A stretch of 64,000 nucleotides of DNA from Phytoseiulus persimilis (taxonomy: Eukaryota > Arthropoda > Arachnida > Mesostigmata > Phytoseiidae), in the NCBI GenBank assembly GCA_037576195.1, contig CM075101.1, positions 47,926,001 to 47,990,000 on the forward strand, written 5' to 3'. The position numbers and the translations under genes were made by a program. Shown in pieces: positions 36,401-49,800 of this stretch. Position 1 is the stretch's first letter. The number at the start of each line of letters is the position of its first letter. The notes below the pieces were generated by a model that was not told the origin of the DNA, did not search any database, and was given only the letters and a program-made list of their open reading frames with translations.

Positions 36401-39400
36401 TTTCAACCCACGCTAGTCTTGAAGACAAGCCATGGTCGGTCTGAAGGGCCGATCATGCTCGTCACGGAATTCTAGGAAGGGATATTCGCGTGCGTATACC
36501 GAGCTCCCCACGGCTACGATTTCGTGAGCCCGGAGAGTTCCTCCGATGCGCACACGAGGAGCAGCCGTGCAACTGTCAACCTCTGATTCATGATCTGCAT
36601 ATCGAGCATTCCGGAATGCAATCCTCCAGGTACTTTATCTTGAAATTCGTGTACTCGGAGTAACGACACGATTGAGAAATGTTCCCGGGCAATTGCAAAC
36701 CATTCTTACTCACAGAGCCACTGCTTTTGACCAATGCGCCGACGTACGTTGATGTTGCACGAGCATGACTGGACCGAGTCGCAGGTTCCGTTGGCAGCCG
36801 GAGATTCCTCATATTATATATAGAGCACATGTTGTGGCCTCGTTTCCCGGCGACGCGCTCACCGAATTTCTGACGTGCTTATTGCGGAGAGCGAACCAAA
36901 TTTGCATCACTGGACCGTTTTCACGAGAGAATCCAAAATGAGTGCACGGAAATTACAGTTCAGAGAAGGCTCAGTGGCGGGCGGTGTTGACCGGGGGCCA
37001 GATCTCAGCACTGGGCTCTGTTCCACATCGAACTCGTTCTGCGTTTCCAGATAATCTACATTGGAACTTTAGGATAAGGTGAAACGGGACAGTCGACCAT
37101 GATGATGACACGTCTGCGACAGTGTCGGCATTTCGTTGCGGAGGTTCCAGCGCGAGTTCCGCGCCTGGCGTGCTTGATTCCCGACTCCTACATTCTAACT
37201 TACCATCACGCTGTTTGAAGCAGCGGCGTCGAGGGGACTGTCGGAAGATCGTCTTCGCCGAGGCTCGAGCAATGTTCACCTGTCGAAAGCAATCTTGGAT
37301 TTCCTCTCGTTAGGGTTCCGTCCACGAGTTCAGCTTGGCTCAACGATTGCCGGCCCTCCAAAACTATGTCCTTTGAAACATTTGGTACCGACTCATCCAC
37401 ATTTTCCACTCGAAGCGACATCTTCCCGTCGCTCTGAATACGGAATTGGGGATCATTCAGCTGACATCGAGTACGCCGCATGTCAGAGCTCTTTCAAAAG
37501 ACTCTTCCGAATAACTGAGCATGACCTGACCTTCGTTTGTATGGGTCTCGAAAGGGCTCAAGCTCTGTATCCGAATGAGTCAGCGTTTCGAGATTGATCG
37601 TTGCGGAACATCAGGAACTGATATAGCCCCCGCTCGTTTCCCCCGAAGGGCCCGTTCCGCGCAGGATTCAGGGTCAGGGTGAGAGTCCGGTGATTCGCGA
37701 TGTTTGAGACTTCCACCCGTGCTCTCTTTGTCAGGCGGCCTGCACTTGAGACATCTGGGAAATTATTCATTGCATCTGAAGAATCAAAGTGATTAATTCT
37801 TTGGAGGCCCACGCAAGCAAGTCTGCAACGTTCTTGTGGGGCTCATTCCCCGTTCGTTCCAGTTATTAGTGTGCGAGCATGTGTTCTTGTCAGGCCTGAA
37901 AAGGAGAATCGAATACAGGCCGACGATGCGAAGCCCGGTTTGGAAGCCTGATGTTCTCCTGGCCATAGCCGGGAGAACGAGCTCAAGAAACGAGCACCAC
38001 AGCGGTTACGGGGTGAGAAGGCGGGTATTGTCTATCAAACTTCCGTGCAAGTCATCTGTCTTCGTGAGTAAACATGGGCCCCGCCCGGAGTCTCAAGTTC
38101 TGTGCAAATCGGGAGACGTGCTTCGAGCCAATCTTTCAAAATAGCCCATCACCAAATCGGTAGCGACTTCGTATTCATAGGCCCTGGACGACAACCTGAA
38201 AGTGAACATTGGGAGAGGCGACGCAGTTTCGAGAGGGCGACATTCATCACTATGGATCTTTCTTTTTGCCTAGAAACGAATGTCGCTACTCAAGAGGCGC
38301 GTCGGGTTCCTCTTCCGAGAAGAATAGGCGGAGCTTCTCTGGGTCTTCCTCCTGCAAACAGAGCAAGGCAAGGGAACCAGGGCCTAGCACTTTGGCCAGT
38401 AACCATCAAAAACCCCAATCGAGTCAGTTGCAATCCGATTCTTGCACGCTCATTCGTCGGAGAGCTGGAGGGGTCATCCGGCGGTCTTGTTTGCCCGGAT
38501 CAGCTGAACTGTGAATGGTCCAGGCGGCTTCCGATTTTCAAGCTCGATTCTAGTAGTCGGAAAAGAGGCAGTTCCTTTGCCGGAGGCGGGAGATGTGAGA
38601 TTTGAGGTTCATCCACTCTCGATGAGTCGATGCCACCTGGAGCAACCTCTCTAAGTGCCCAAGAACCCAAAGGCAGAGGGGAGAGTTTAAGCGGGTGCAA
38701 TCCCCACACTGGTCAGGAACGCACCAGGATTCCTGATTCGTGCAACAGGACTTTCGCTCTCCTCTATTAATATGGAGAAAAAATAGTCGATTCCACCTAG
38801 TGATTTACAGGGTGGTGAATTTAAGCAGGTTCTCTTGCCCTGCCTTATTTTTCCAATCATTCTATGAAAAAAGGTCGGATTCTGCATTCCTCTTTTGCGG
38901 ACGAACAAATTATCTGCATTGGCAGCAGAGAGAGACGTATAGTGGTTAGATGAGGCCATCGCACGCCGCAGGAACGAGTGCTCTCGCCAGCTGAGCTCCG
39001 GATGATGCGAATACATAGGAGAGAGCATCGTCCCCTTATCATGGTCAACGATCGATGAGGAGGATAACATTTTGACGATACGACGTATACGCGGCCTCAG
39101 AAGTTCTGCGTAGACTCAAGGGTGGTCTTTCCGATCAACCGCGCTGTTTAACCAGCGTATGACTTGATACTGGCCGGATCAGGTCGCTCAGATCCCGGGT
39201 TCGCATTTCGATTGGCACTATAATTAGGACCCACATCGCGCGCGTGAAATCTCCATCTTTCGAAAAGATCGGCATCATCATGCATAAATGCGTCGTCGCA
39301 CTTATTGATTCTGCAGCCGCTCCCATTCCGTCTCTTTCTTTGGAAAGGAGTCTCCACAAATCACCCGGAACAGGTTGTTAAAGGCCTTTGCTTCGACCTT

Positions 39401-39577
39401 TTTGTGAGTATTTCTTGTCTCCCGGATTTCCGGGAATTCGGTTGGTGATGACTCAATCCATAATGCGACCTCGCTCATCGAACCTGTGACCCACGACGAA
39501 AATCAGTGTCCTTCTCGCATCGATTTTCTTTTCCTGCAGACCGCTTCGCCCAGAGACGGAACTGTCGATCGTGCACG

Positions 39578-40011
39578 ATGGCGTTCGGGCGCCGCCTCAG
39601 TGATTCCCTTCCGCGTAAGCGCGTCCAATTAATCATGGAAATCTTGGAGAATATGGACGTCGGAAATATACTCGGATTCGGACTGCCCACTGGCAAACTC
39701 TCCTAGGCACTGATTTTTTTCCGGCGAATGGACCACCATCATGGGCAGCACATCCGGATATGCAGGCGCTTATATTGTACGCATCATCGACCTCTGGCGA
39801 GGGCCGTACCGTCAGCACTGCAGGCTCAAAGGAAAAACTCGAGCTCCAGTTTGACAATGCGGTGAAACTCACGCTCGATGATTGTGACGACAGTGGGAAT
39901 CTCCACCTCCTCAGGCTCATCATCCCAGTGGATGTAGCCGGTAATCTGATCGTCTGGATCGGCATACGAGTGCGAGAATTCGATCAGCGAACATTTCGTG
40001 AGCGATGGTGA
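39578..40011 (+). pseudogene. F-box-like protein fragment with a frameshift (tentative)
   Basis: An ATG-started frame at 39578 reads LPRKRVQLIMEILENMDVGN, with the Leu/Ile spacing of an F-box start, and stops at 39703-39705. Moving to the next frame near 39690 continues in a sensible way (HWQTLLGTDFFP, as in the region after an F-box) and stays open to a stop at 40009-40011. The second part includes an acidic LTLDDCDDSG stretch. One small indel would therefore separate the two halves. F-box proteins recruit substrates to SCF ubiquitin ligases. The match is by pattern only and could be coincidence. The element lies just upstream of the LINE fragment in the same orientation. Confidence 0.25.
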
Positions 40012-40289
40012 AGTCTGGCACTGACGGTTGGGCAGCTTACCCTTGAAGTTGCTGCTTATGATAATCAAGTGTGCTGTTGAGACACGATTGACGGAAGAAG
40101 GAGCCAACTACGCTTACGAAGAACAGACCATGGTTGGGCAGATCATCTATCATAGTTCTCAGACCAGATCCCACTGAGAAGCCAGACAATCCTAGATCGT
40201 CGTTTCTTCCCAAGTTCTCGGTCACGGAATACTGTCGATTCGGGTTCCAGAGCATTCGGTTTGTCATGAATCTTGATAGACGCCCCCTA

Positions 40290-40800
40290 CGGAATCGTCG
40301 AGATGTCTGATCCTCGGGGATGGGAGTTCCGCACTACAGTCCAACACGAGCGCTCGTTCAACTGTGCATCGTCTATGATGAAAGAGTCGGTTAGCAAGCC
40401 CGTTTTCAACGGCGTCGAGTCAAGCCACCTTCATCGCCCCGCTACATCACCCCAAAACACCCGATGCTGAAATTGATTATGTACGCAGATGACATCGCTC
40501 AGTACGCCGTGAGTACCTAGAATCTGCCAAACGCTATCAGTCCCCAATCAAACAGCGAGTTCACGTTCTTGAGACTAACACTGATCCCGTCCGGCCCCTG
40601 GTTCAGCTAGCGTATTGACGGAAAGATACGAAAAGCATTCCTCGCCTCCATCCGCATTCAGTCACCTCGAAGCTGTCGATAGACATGGCCATCAAGCTGT
40701 TTCACATCGAGATTGCCCCAATCACTAGTCACGGAGTCGGATCGATACCTCACTCAGCAGAACCGGAACAAACTGGATTTCATTTCTCTTCTTGACTCTC
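40290..40800 (+). mobile_element. Decayed non-LTR retrotransposon (LINE) reverse transcriptase fragment
   Basis: The frame around 40469-40510 reads MLKLIMYADDIAQYA, containing the YADD catalytic box of reverse transcriptase. About 90 bases on in the same frame is EFTFLRLTLIPSG and then KIRKAFLAS, matching the thumb-side 'G-x-x-L' and 'K-A-F/L' segments of LINE enzymes. A +1 shift then gives LSIDMAIKLFHIEIAPI (40675-40725), the conserved LF-x-x-K/E-I-x-P-I motif, and a further shift gives NKLDFISLL. At least three in-frame stops and two shifts interrupt it, and the spacing between the YADD box and EFTFL is much shorter than usual, so part is deleted. Upstream, FNCASSMMKESVSKP (about 40354-40398) may be the preceding RT motif. 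The element is inactive. Confidence 0.75.
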
Positions 40801-43800
40801 ATTTTGATCTTAAAATTATATTTCACTTCCACCACGTTCATCTTTCTGTCACGAACATCTCAAGGCCAACACATTATGACGAATCCTCCAGGGAATACTA
40901 CCATTGACATTCTCCGTGGTATGGCGGAGCCTGTCGTTCCTCGAATATATAGATGCCGAACTCGGCGAATCAGCTCAGTGAGTTTCAAGCTGGAGTCGCC
41001 GCAAGGAATGATGCTTTTTTCTCAAGGCCCTCACGTCGTAGACAGTACTTTCTGCGGGCTCGACCAAGTTCGCAGACGCAATTCGTGTCAAGACGTTTGT
41101 CGCGCAGACATCTCGTTCCTTTCAGATAACTCATTCCCATGTTTGAATTCAACACCATCGGGAGACGTATCTGATTCGAACAAGAGTTCCGCGGTCTCAG
41201 AATGTTCGCGACTCGTCCTCCGTACTCAATTCTGAGAACGTCACTACGCGATAATCAGGGCTTCATTTTCCCCGTCCGACTCATAGAAAATAATGTGAGA
41301 CTCGATCGAGCTTGGGATCTCGTCGATTTTCTTCCTGCTAAACAGGAAACCCCGAGCCCCCGTTGCTAACTGCAGGGAGCTCGCTTGAATAATCCTATCG
41401 AGCGGTGGACTGATGTCAAAGCGGCCTAAGATGGCGATTGATCAGGAGATTCCGGTCGCTGACTCCTTCGATTAAAGAACTCGTCCCCATGCAGTTGTGC
41501 TCTTCTTGCATTCGATTGTCTGGGGAGCGGGAGCATATTCAATGGGGCGTGAGGTGCAATGAGTTTGGAGGAACGAGGCGATAATGAGACTCCAGTAGAA
41601 GCAGGCGCGATAACTGGAAACACAAGACGGTAATTAGGGACTTGAGCAGAGAGCATTCACAAAGACGCAAGGATAACTTGCGACGCCCCAGAGTGTGGAC
41701 AGGACTGAATGCGACTGCGCGGTGCTCGATCCGCAGCGAACTCCTGGCAACTCCGCAGGGAGAGCGTTTCCGCAATGACGTCGAATAACCTCTTGCTCTT
41801 TTAACCACAGGGACTGTTTCCGCCCGAGCCGCTGCCGACGAAGATGGATCGAAGATCTAACAAACTTCCCAAAATAAAGATATTCCCCGACCCGCTTGGC
41901 CAAGCCGGAAGAAAAGGGAGTTGTCTCGTTCTTTCTCTTCCGGATAGCTCCTGGGACTATATTGATATACAGCGGAGCTTCATACTCAGCAAATAACAAT
42001 CATTCGGTAGCGAGACCCTCAAAACTGGATGAACGGAGATCAAGCGATTCACGGAGAGATCGAACTGAGCTTGTGGAGACCGATTTAGGATCTCCAGAAT
42101 GAATGTGAACCTGCCGGAGCTTCTGCTTGTCATCGGGAGCGGCTTCCGGGGGCCTCGGCTCAAACTCCACACACGATTCAATCGAGCTCGGATACAAACA
42201 GCTCATGAAGAGAACAAGGTGCGCTCAAACCAACGTAGGATGCTCATTGAGGATTCAAGCGTTCCACCGAAAGGAAAGTTGTGCGAGCTCACTCGGAGAG
42301 TTTCAGATAATTACTCGACGGTTTCGTCTACAATTGACGCGGGAGGAAGACTATGAATCAGGGGTTCCCAACAACAGCCGGTGGACGACGAACATTGTCC
42401 GTCTTGATCCGGGTGTTGGCCGCGGACGGTGTACCAACCATCTCAGGAGCGAAGCAAGAGACCGTTGAAACTCTTTTGACGGACAACCAACTCAATCGAG
42501 GAACGCTTGAAAGGTTCGCAACCCACTACGAGGAATCAGGCGACGTCTGGACCGCGTCTGAGCTTTGTCGACGGAGCTGAGGATATTTTTCCCTGGATCG
42601 AAGATTCCGCTTTCGAGGAGTCGAGCGAAGCGTGTGTTCAAAAGATCAGACATTCCTGAACTCCAAATACCGTGACCACTAGAGAACTGCTGATCTTCGG
42701 AAAAGGAAACGGAAAACGAATGAGGAGATGTAATCCCAAGGGCGTTCGTCCCGTCATTGAACCTTCAAACGCACGTCGAGCCATCGGGGACTCGAGGATT
42801 CCCGAGTGCTCCGGCAGTCCGCGGCATCCTGTCAAAGACTCCAATGCGGAGGGCGGAGGATGAAAAAGCTGGAAGTGGGACGCCACGGAATACGATTCGT
42901 TCCTGAGACCAGGTGATGGATCGAGACGCTCCCTGAGGAGTCCGTGAGCGTGTTCCAGCCGGAGCTCGAAGGCGCTTGCAGTGCCTCCGTTCGACACCCG
43001 GCAGACATTTAGCGTGACGAACTGCGTTCACTCTAAGCTCGGATTCGCTCCTTGGCTCGGCGCGGCCGTGACGTCTCCCGTGCCGTGATTCCGAAGTTGC
43101 AGGAAGCCTTCTCTCGAACTATTCCCAGTGATCAGAAAACGTTAACGCCGGATGACTTCGCTGCTGAAGTCAGCTGAGAACGAAAGGTGAATCGTAGAGC
43201 GATCGAGGAATCTGGCTGGAATCGAATCCGAGCTGGAGACTCTTCCAGCTCCGAGGCAGCAGCACCGACTTGGCAAACCCTGGCGCTTTCCACGGATCTG
43301 AATCTCTCCGCCGCCGGAAGCTACTGATGCGATCTTCGGAGGATGATTTTGTGATTGGATTTCCGCGGGACTCCCCGCCCTCCTGCTTATACGCCTACAA
43401 TAATTCACTCGCGATCGGGATTCCCAAAGCCGACCTATCACGCCTCCACTGAGGCACACATTTTGGATGTCATCAATATTTCTCATGGTTGCCTCGTGCG
43501 AACGAAACGATGCGTTGTCGTCGGTTAATTTGGGAATTTCCTCGCGACCTCCCGCGGGATATCTCTGGAGGCGAATCGGGAATTTCCACAGCGCAAACGG
43601 CTAGGCTCTGCGTTGCAACTTACAGCCACGTCTCTATCGTATTCGCGCCGTCGGGTAAATAGATCGGGTCTCGGTCCTCTCAGACAGCTGGCGATCGCAG
43701 TGGGGAAGCTCTTCGGGGGGTTCGAATCTCCCGGCCGGCGCGAAACGCAGCTTCTGACTTAAGTCAATGCAATATCGAATGAAGTCTGATTCCTACCGGA

Positions 43801-46800
43801 GTTTTCTATCAGAACGCTCCTCTGGAATTCCCCCCGTCGATTCTGTCCCGAAACGCCTATGCGAGCCAGGTTCTCGAGTCTAGTCCGTCGAGGCGCGAGT
43901 TGGCATGAAGCGGAACGTGTTGGGGGCCAAGAAGCGCTTGAGTTGACAAATGAAGGCCCATATTTATCCCTCGCGGGGTCAGTGCGGCCCGGAGAAATAT
44001 GTACAGGTTGGTCAACGGGAGTCGGGAATTTTCTTACCCTCCCTTCTTTTTGTCATAACTCGGTGAAAAATGGTGCGATTCGGTGAATTCTACTTGTGAT
44101 ATATGCAAGCTGAAGGGATGATGCATCTCATCGCGTTTCATTCCCGTGAATCGACCCATTCATTCCTTCCTTTCGGGGCGAAAAACTGGGAAAGTTAAAT
44201 TTTTCAGCGAAAAAAAACTTGTCGAATCGACACGGCAGTTCGGCGTCGAGTCGTTCCAACCAATCCAAACACTTTTAGCCATCGGAATTTTTTTCAGAAT
44301 CGGATTCCTGAGGAGATACGGGGCGATTGATCTGAGGACGACATGCCTTCAACAGATCAGATTTTCTTCTCATTCTGATGCTATGAGTCGTCGATTTCGA
44401 CCTCTAGACCGGTCCTCGCCATCCCTTCAGCGAATGTTGGGTATCCTCAGAGTTGGGCAGATTCGAATCAGATCGGATCAGTTGCGATTCGAATCTGCCC
44501 AACTCTGGGAATCCTCTGCCGCCATTATGAAATCACTGGATCGATTCAGTCAAGACTCCTCCCGGGCAGTTTTCCGAGGAAGTTCGGAGAAGATAGGCAT
44601 TTTTCGAGGCTCTTCGGAAAAGTCGATTCCTGACCGATTCACGCAGATGAAGCACGAAAGTTTACGTCATCCTTTCGGCTATCGATCACAGAAAGGATTC
44701 CTAGAATCGGAATTCCATATTTGACCGAGTTATGACTAAAAGAAGACAGGGTGAGAGAATTCCCGACTTACGTTGACCATGCTGTTTATGCATCTCTACA
44801 AGCACGGTCGGGGGGTTATCCGTAGAAATCGATTATCTCGTTCAGATACAGGTGAGAAGGTCTTCATTCTTCTATCGGAGGTTCCCCAGAGAACCCCTTG
44901 GGATGTTTTTTGCTTCCCTCACAAAGGCGGCCCACGAATCGTCTCCGATGATAATGGAGCCCCGATTGGCTCGAAGAAGATGTTCCCCATTGTCTCTCAG
45001 TTCCCTCTATTCTTACGAGTGCATTGGGCGGAAAAGCCCGCATTTTTCTTCCAACAAGTTTTCCCCGGTCGAGTTGTCGTTCGAAGTTTCTTTCGATCAG
45101 GTTCAGAGGTCGACGCGGAGCATCCCGTGCCGGATGCTGGAAGCCGGCGCCTGTATCAAAAGTCGATCCTCCCTTGATGCTCAGAATGCTAAGCTCTGTG
45201 ACGTCATGCGGAAAAGCCGTCATTCCCTCCTTCGGGCTCTGCCGTCTTTCGAGCAAAGAAGCTCCCTCATCTCCTTCGTCGAGAGACGCAAGGTTATCGT
45301 GACTTCGAATGATGGTAACGAAGTCATTGCGGCGCGACCCAAGCGCGGGGGAAGCCCAGATTCTCGGTCTGGTCATGAGGATTCTACCACTCAGACCTAG
45401 TAGCGTGGCAAGAGGGGAATCTCTGTCGTCAAAGCTAGAGGGGCATAGAAACGCGGCTAAGCAATCCGGAGGAACTCCGAAGGAGCTGCTCACTCGAAGA
45501 GTTCAACAACGTTCCGAGCGAACATCTGTGACTTCGCAATGAGGCTTCGGGATCGCGTATACCCAGGACGAGCCGAAAGGCCGTTGTTGAACGTGTTATG
45601 CTTTCAATGACCTAAACTCGGGGGGAACAGTGGTTTTCCGCAGAAGAAAAAGGACCGCGCTATCGAGCAGTCATGGGTAATTATTTTTTATTTCCGAAGT
45701 TCTTGGAGCGAGCAGAGGAGGGAGTCGCCATGTGAGTATCCATTCGTAGTATCAAAGAGGGGTCCACCCCGGACGTCACAGTAGCTTGTAGTGATCGAAA
45801 AACCCCGTCTGGATACCGGTGATGAGCCCGAATCCGGGCAGAAGCGAAAAATCCCGTATTCGGAGCCGAGCTCAGAGATTACGCGGTTTTCGCGTGGGAA
45901 ACGTCGTTTGGGCGATATTTGTGGGGAGATTCTGAATTTTTCGGGGGATGTAGTAGAACGAATCCATCGTTAAGGATCCGTGTACTAGTGGATTTCCGCG
46001 ACCCCCAGCTAAGAGGCAACAGGCCCTGATCCCTATACCGCACAAACCACTGGAAATAACTGAAACTCATCCAAAAAACCCGCCGCGCTTCTGCCTACGC
46101 TAATGACCCCTGAGCAGGAGCGGGCTAAAGCAAAAAGTGAGGACTTCGTCAGGCGGGTCATTATTCCCCGCGACTCACAGCCGGCATGCAAGCGCCAACC
46201 TGATGATGAAATGGGGCTCCACATACAGTTCTGGTCTCGTCATCCATCACAGGGCTGGTACGTTTCGTAACATGCCGAAGACCGGCGGTACGACCGGGTG
46301 ATTTGTTCAGTCTGCGAGAAAGTGGACGCGAGACGCTGCTCGCGGCCGCCCGAGCCAGTTATCTCTGGATGAGGGGGAGATTCGAAATAATAGACTCTTC
46401 TCGTACAAGATGTGAGGCGAGAAGGGATAAGCTTTGACGTGTCATCATGGAATGTGTCAGCGGATTGCGACTCAAAGGAAACTGATTGATGTCGGTTCCG
46501 AAACGCGCGACAATTCACCCAATCAGACAGTCAGAGAAGCCCTGTTGACAAAGCGAAACCCTGTCGAAATTGGGTTCGCGTCGCCGCGCCGTGCAGTGAC
46601 CCGACAAAATGTCCGACCGTGTTGAAACGGGATACATATGAGGAGGACCCCCGGGAGAGAAAGTTCCTGATTTTGTCCCTAGCGCTGGGTTGGCTAGTGG
46701 AAAGATAGAGGAGAAACTTCTCGAATCACAAACGGTTCCGACCTCTCGGGAACGGAGCCTATCTGTGTTCTGGATGGGGCCCGCAAGCAGTCAGGATTTC

Positions 46801-49800
46801 CCGTGGCTGCTCGGAAAAACAGGCTCAGCCGTAACTGTGAAATCACTATTTCGGAGACCAGCTCCCTGTTGATGAGGGATTCCCGGAGAGAACACGGGCT
46901 CCCATTCCGAGCCCCAGCTGTGACTGCGGCGCAACGACAAAAATCCAAACGAATATCCGAGCAGCGCGGGCCAGGAACCAGGTGAATAGACGAACGGGAA
47001 GATACAACCTGGGTGGCTCCACGCCGAAATTCTCTCTGCGGTCGCTTCCGCGAGATCCTCGTCAAAGCTGTCGCCGGAAGCTCGTGCCATGTACTGTGCC
47101 ACTGGCAGCGTCAAGTTCATCATGTTTGTGCAAATTCTCTTCCGAGGCTCATGTCAACTTCAGGAAGAACGTGCCGACAAGCACATCGATTCGACAGAGG
47201 CAGCGTCATCTGCTTGCGGAAGCGGGATGACGAAAACGAAATGTGCCACTCAACTCCCGCGCTCTAAACTCTCCCGGAAAAATTGATATTCTCCGCACGC
47301 GCGTTGAGGACCTCAAGTCGCAGCGGGATATCGACGTTCCCCAAACCGACGGCAAAAATTGTTTACTTTGCTCATCTTGGGCACGCCATATTCCTCACCT
47401 GGACAGCGGGACGCAGTTGTGATTTTCCAACGTTTCCATCTGCACTGCGATTCGTGGAATCATTAAGAGCGTCACAGACCTCTCGGAATCGCCCGCCTTC
47501 CAAATTTGAACTCGTTTCATCTCATGTGTCTGATCTCACAAACCGCTGAAAGGGACCGTGTCCCTCCGAATGCAACGCGAAGGAACCCGGAACGCGTAAA
47601 CTACGCATGAGGAAATTGCTCGTTTGGTAGATGGGCGTAGGAAACAAAGACCTCCTTTGGGTCGACAAAACGATAAGAATCAAGAATCTCTGGAGTTCTA
47701 GGCTGCAGGTGTCGAGGATTGTATTCACAGTGAGAAGACATCATGCATGAAGGAAGCAGAGAGGGACGGGGCGAATCCTGATGGAAACTATAAATGCATC
47801 GGGACCAGCAATGACACAGCGGCGCCGCGTCGATGGAGCTTCCCCGTAGAGAGTTTCCACAAAACCTTCCCTTCTGTCAAGGTAACCCTATCTAGCTGTC
47901 TGGTTGGCGGATTCGGCGCTCGAGGAAAATTCCGCTGCTCAAACACCATGGTTCGCCCTCCCTTGAGCGTTCATAGGATTCAGATTCGGTCGCGCGGTAA
48001 TTTCATTGGTCACATATCTGTGGAACCTTGATACCCTTGACCATTGATTCCAGTCAGAAACTCAGATCGATGGGAAGCAGCTAGGCATGCCCCGAAACAT
48101 AGTGCTGCCTGATCTCCTGCATCGGCGTCGAGAGCCGCCGCCGTGAAGGTACATTGGTTGGAGTGTTCTTATGCGGGCCGTTCTTGCATGAGCGCCCTCG
48201 ATAGAAAATCCCTTGGAAAAGTTCCACGGGACGCGGAGGAATCCGTTCCGAACATTCCTCGCTAATTACCGTCATTCTAGGATACATGACACCGGCTTGG
48301 ATGAGTCCCCCTCCCATGAAGCCGCGTGGAATATCTCCTCGGCATCGCAACTTCCGGACACGTATGTCACGTCCAGAAGCCCAGATCGAATTCTGATCTT
48401 CGACTGGAAGAGGAGCCGCACATGAGCCTCGTGAAACTGATAGACAAGGTCTCAGCGCGTGGAATGCCCAACGGTTCCGAGTTCGTGTCAAGATGATCTT
48501 CTCGAGGAATGCGATAACGATTTTACGATACTTCGGATGGATCCGGATCCATTCCTCTGGCTTGACTCCACGAATGTCGCAGAGACCAGAAAGGGAGATC
48601 AGGAGCGATATATCCGCACGCTGAACAATGTTCATAGCTCACAACCGCGCGCAAGAGCTGTCAAACGGTGGCAAAAGCTGTCGCGAATATTTTATGAGAT
48701 AGGCTGGGCGTCTACGGAGAAGTATTTGCTGCCGAGCGCATGACGAGATGCTCTTGCGTTGGCTTGAACGTCATATCTTTGACGTCACATCAGAGTCCGA
48801 TCATTCTTGAGATCCAAGTGGAGAACTCTGTCAGCATCGCACTGGCGAGCAACAGTCGACGCCTCGAATTTCGGAGGAAACCTATGCTCGGGGAAGTCAG
48901 TTTTCCGAGAGCTCACACGCAGAACCATCACATTGTTTCTCGATGATAGCAACAACCAGGGGGAGAATCACATCAAAGGACAACCTGCACTGCCCGTTCC
49001 AAGCGGGAATTGCGGAGCAGCTCGATTTTTGACGGAAGAATAGTGATTAATGTCCGGGAATCTCTTTTGGATTCGAGGTCGAATATGTCGAGTTTGGTTG
49101 CAACGTTCTGCAGCGGGATCTTGAGTGTGCTGAGTCGGTGTGCACTTGAAAACGAGCGAGTCTTACATGCTTAATTGCTTAGATTAACCGATCACTGAGA
49201 AATAGGATACTCTTATCGTTCTTCGGGTCAAAATTCGTTGTCTGCATTCGATATGGTTGCACCGAAGATATGGTGACCGTCAGGCTGGGACCACTCCTCG
49301 GCCATTGCCCTCAGTGGGCATCGGACCGTGGAGAGCATCATTTATGCCAACCGCGAGGGGAAACACTGACTCCGGCCATCCGCATGCGCTGCTCACGGAA
49401 TCATTCCGATCAAACGGAAGCTTGAAGAATGTGAATGCCTGGGAATCCACCATGTCTGGAAATGGATCATCGTGAACATAAACAAGACTATTCACCCAAA
49501 TGAGCAGGGCTAATGGAATCTATGGCAGCATCGTGCGGAACTGGAGCCGAATACGACGGCTAGTAAGACTTGATACCGAAGAGGCACGTCCCGATGGAAG
49601 AGCCTCTCTTCAACGTGCACTAATTCCCTTCGTGTAGTCTACCTAATCATGCATCATCAACATGATCGTGGCTCTTGTGCGTGACGCGCGGCTAAGCTAA
49701 CGCGGAGAATCCCTCCTCTGGTTATCCTGAGTGTTATGTTCAGGATTCTCGACATGGCGCGCTCAACGGCAGCGAGGAGGTGACCAGCGCCTCGTCTCCT

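Larger units (their letters stand above)
26432..39577. other. Large gene-poor interval
   Basis: No convincing coding exon was found over 13 kb. The DNA holds several simple repeats around 32.5-33.4 kb (annotated separately) and an AT-richer patch at about 28250-28460 ending near an AATAAA. Open frames of 100-150 codons are common on both strands but overlap one another and show no family motif. On the minus strand a short hydrophobic frame near 29785-29935 is flanked by AG and GT, but I could not place it in a gene. Confidence 0.4.

Noticed and set aside
43630..43740. tRNA-like segment with GGTTCGAATC T-arm and a GC-rich 3' end
   Set aside because: The T-arm and a possible acceptor pairing are present, but no proper A-box (TRGYNNARNNG) lies at the right spacing and no anticodon arm could be folded.
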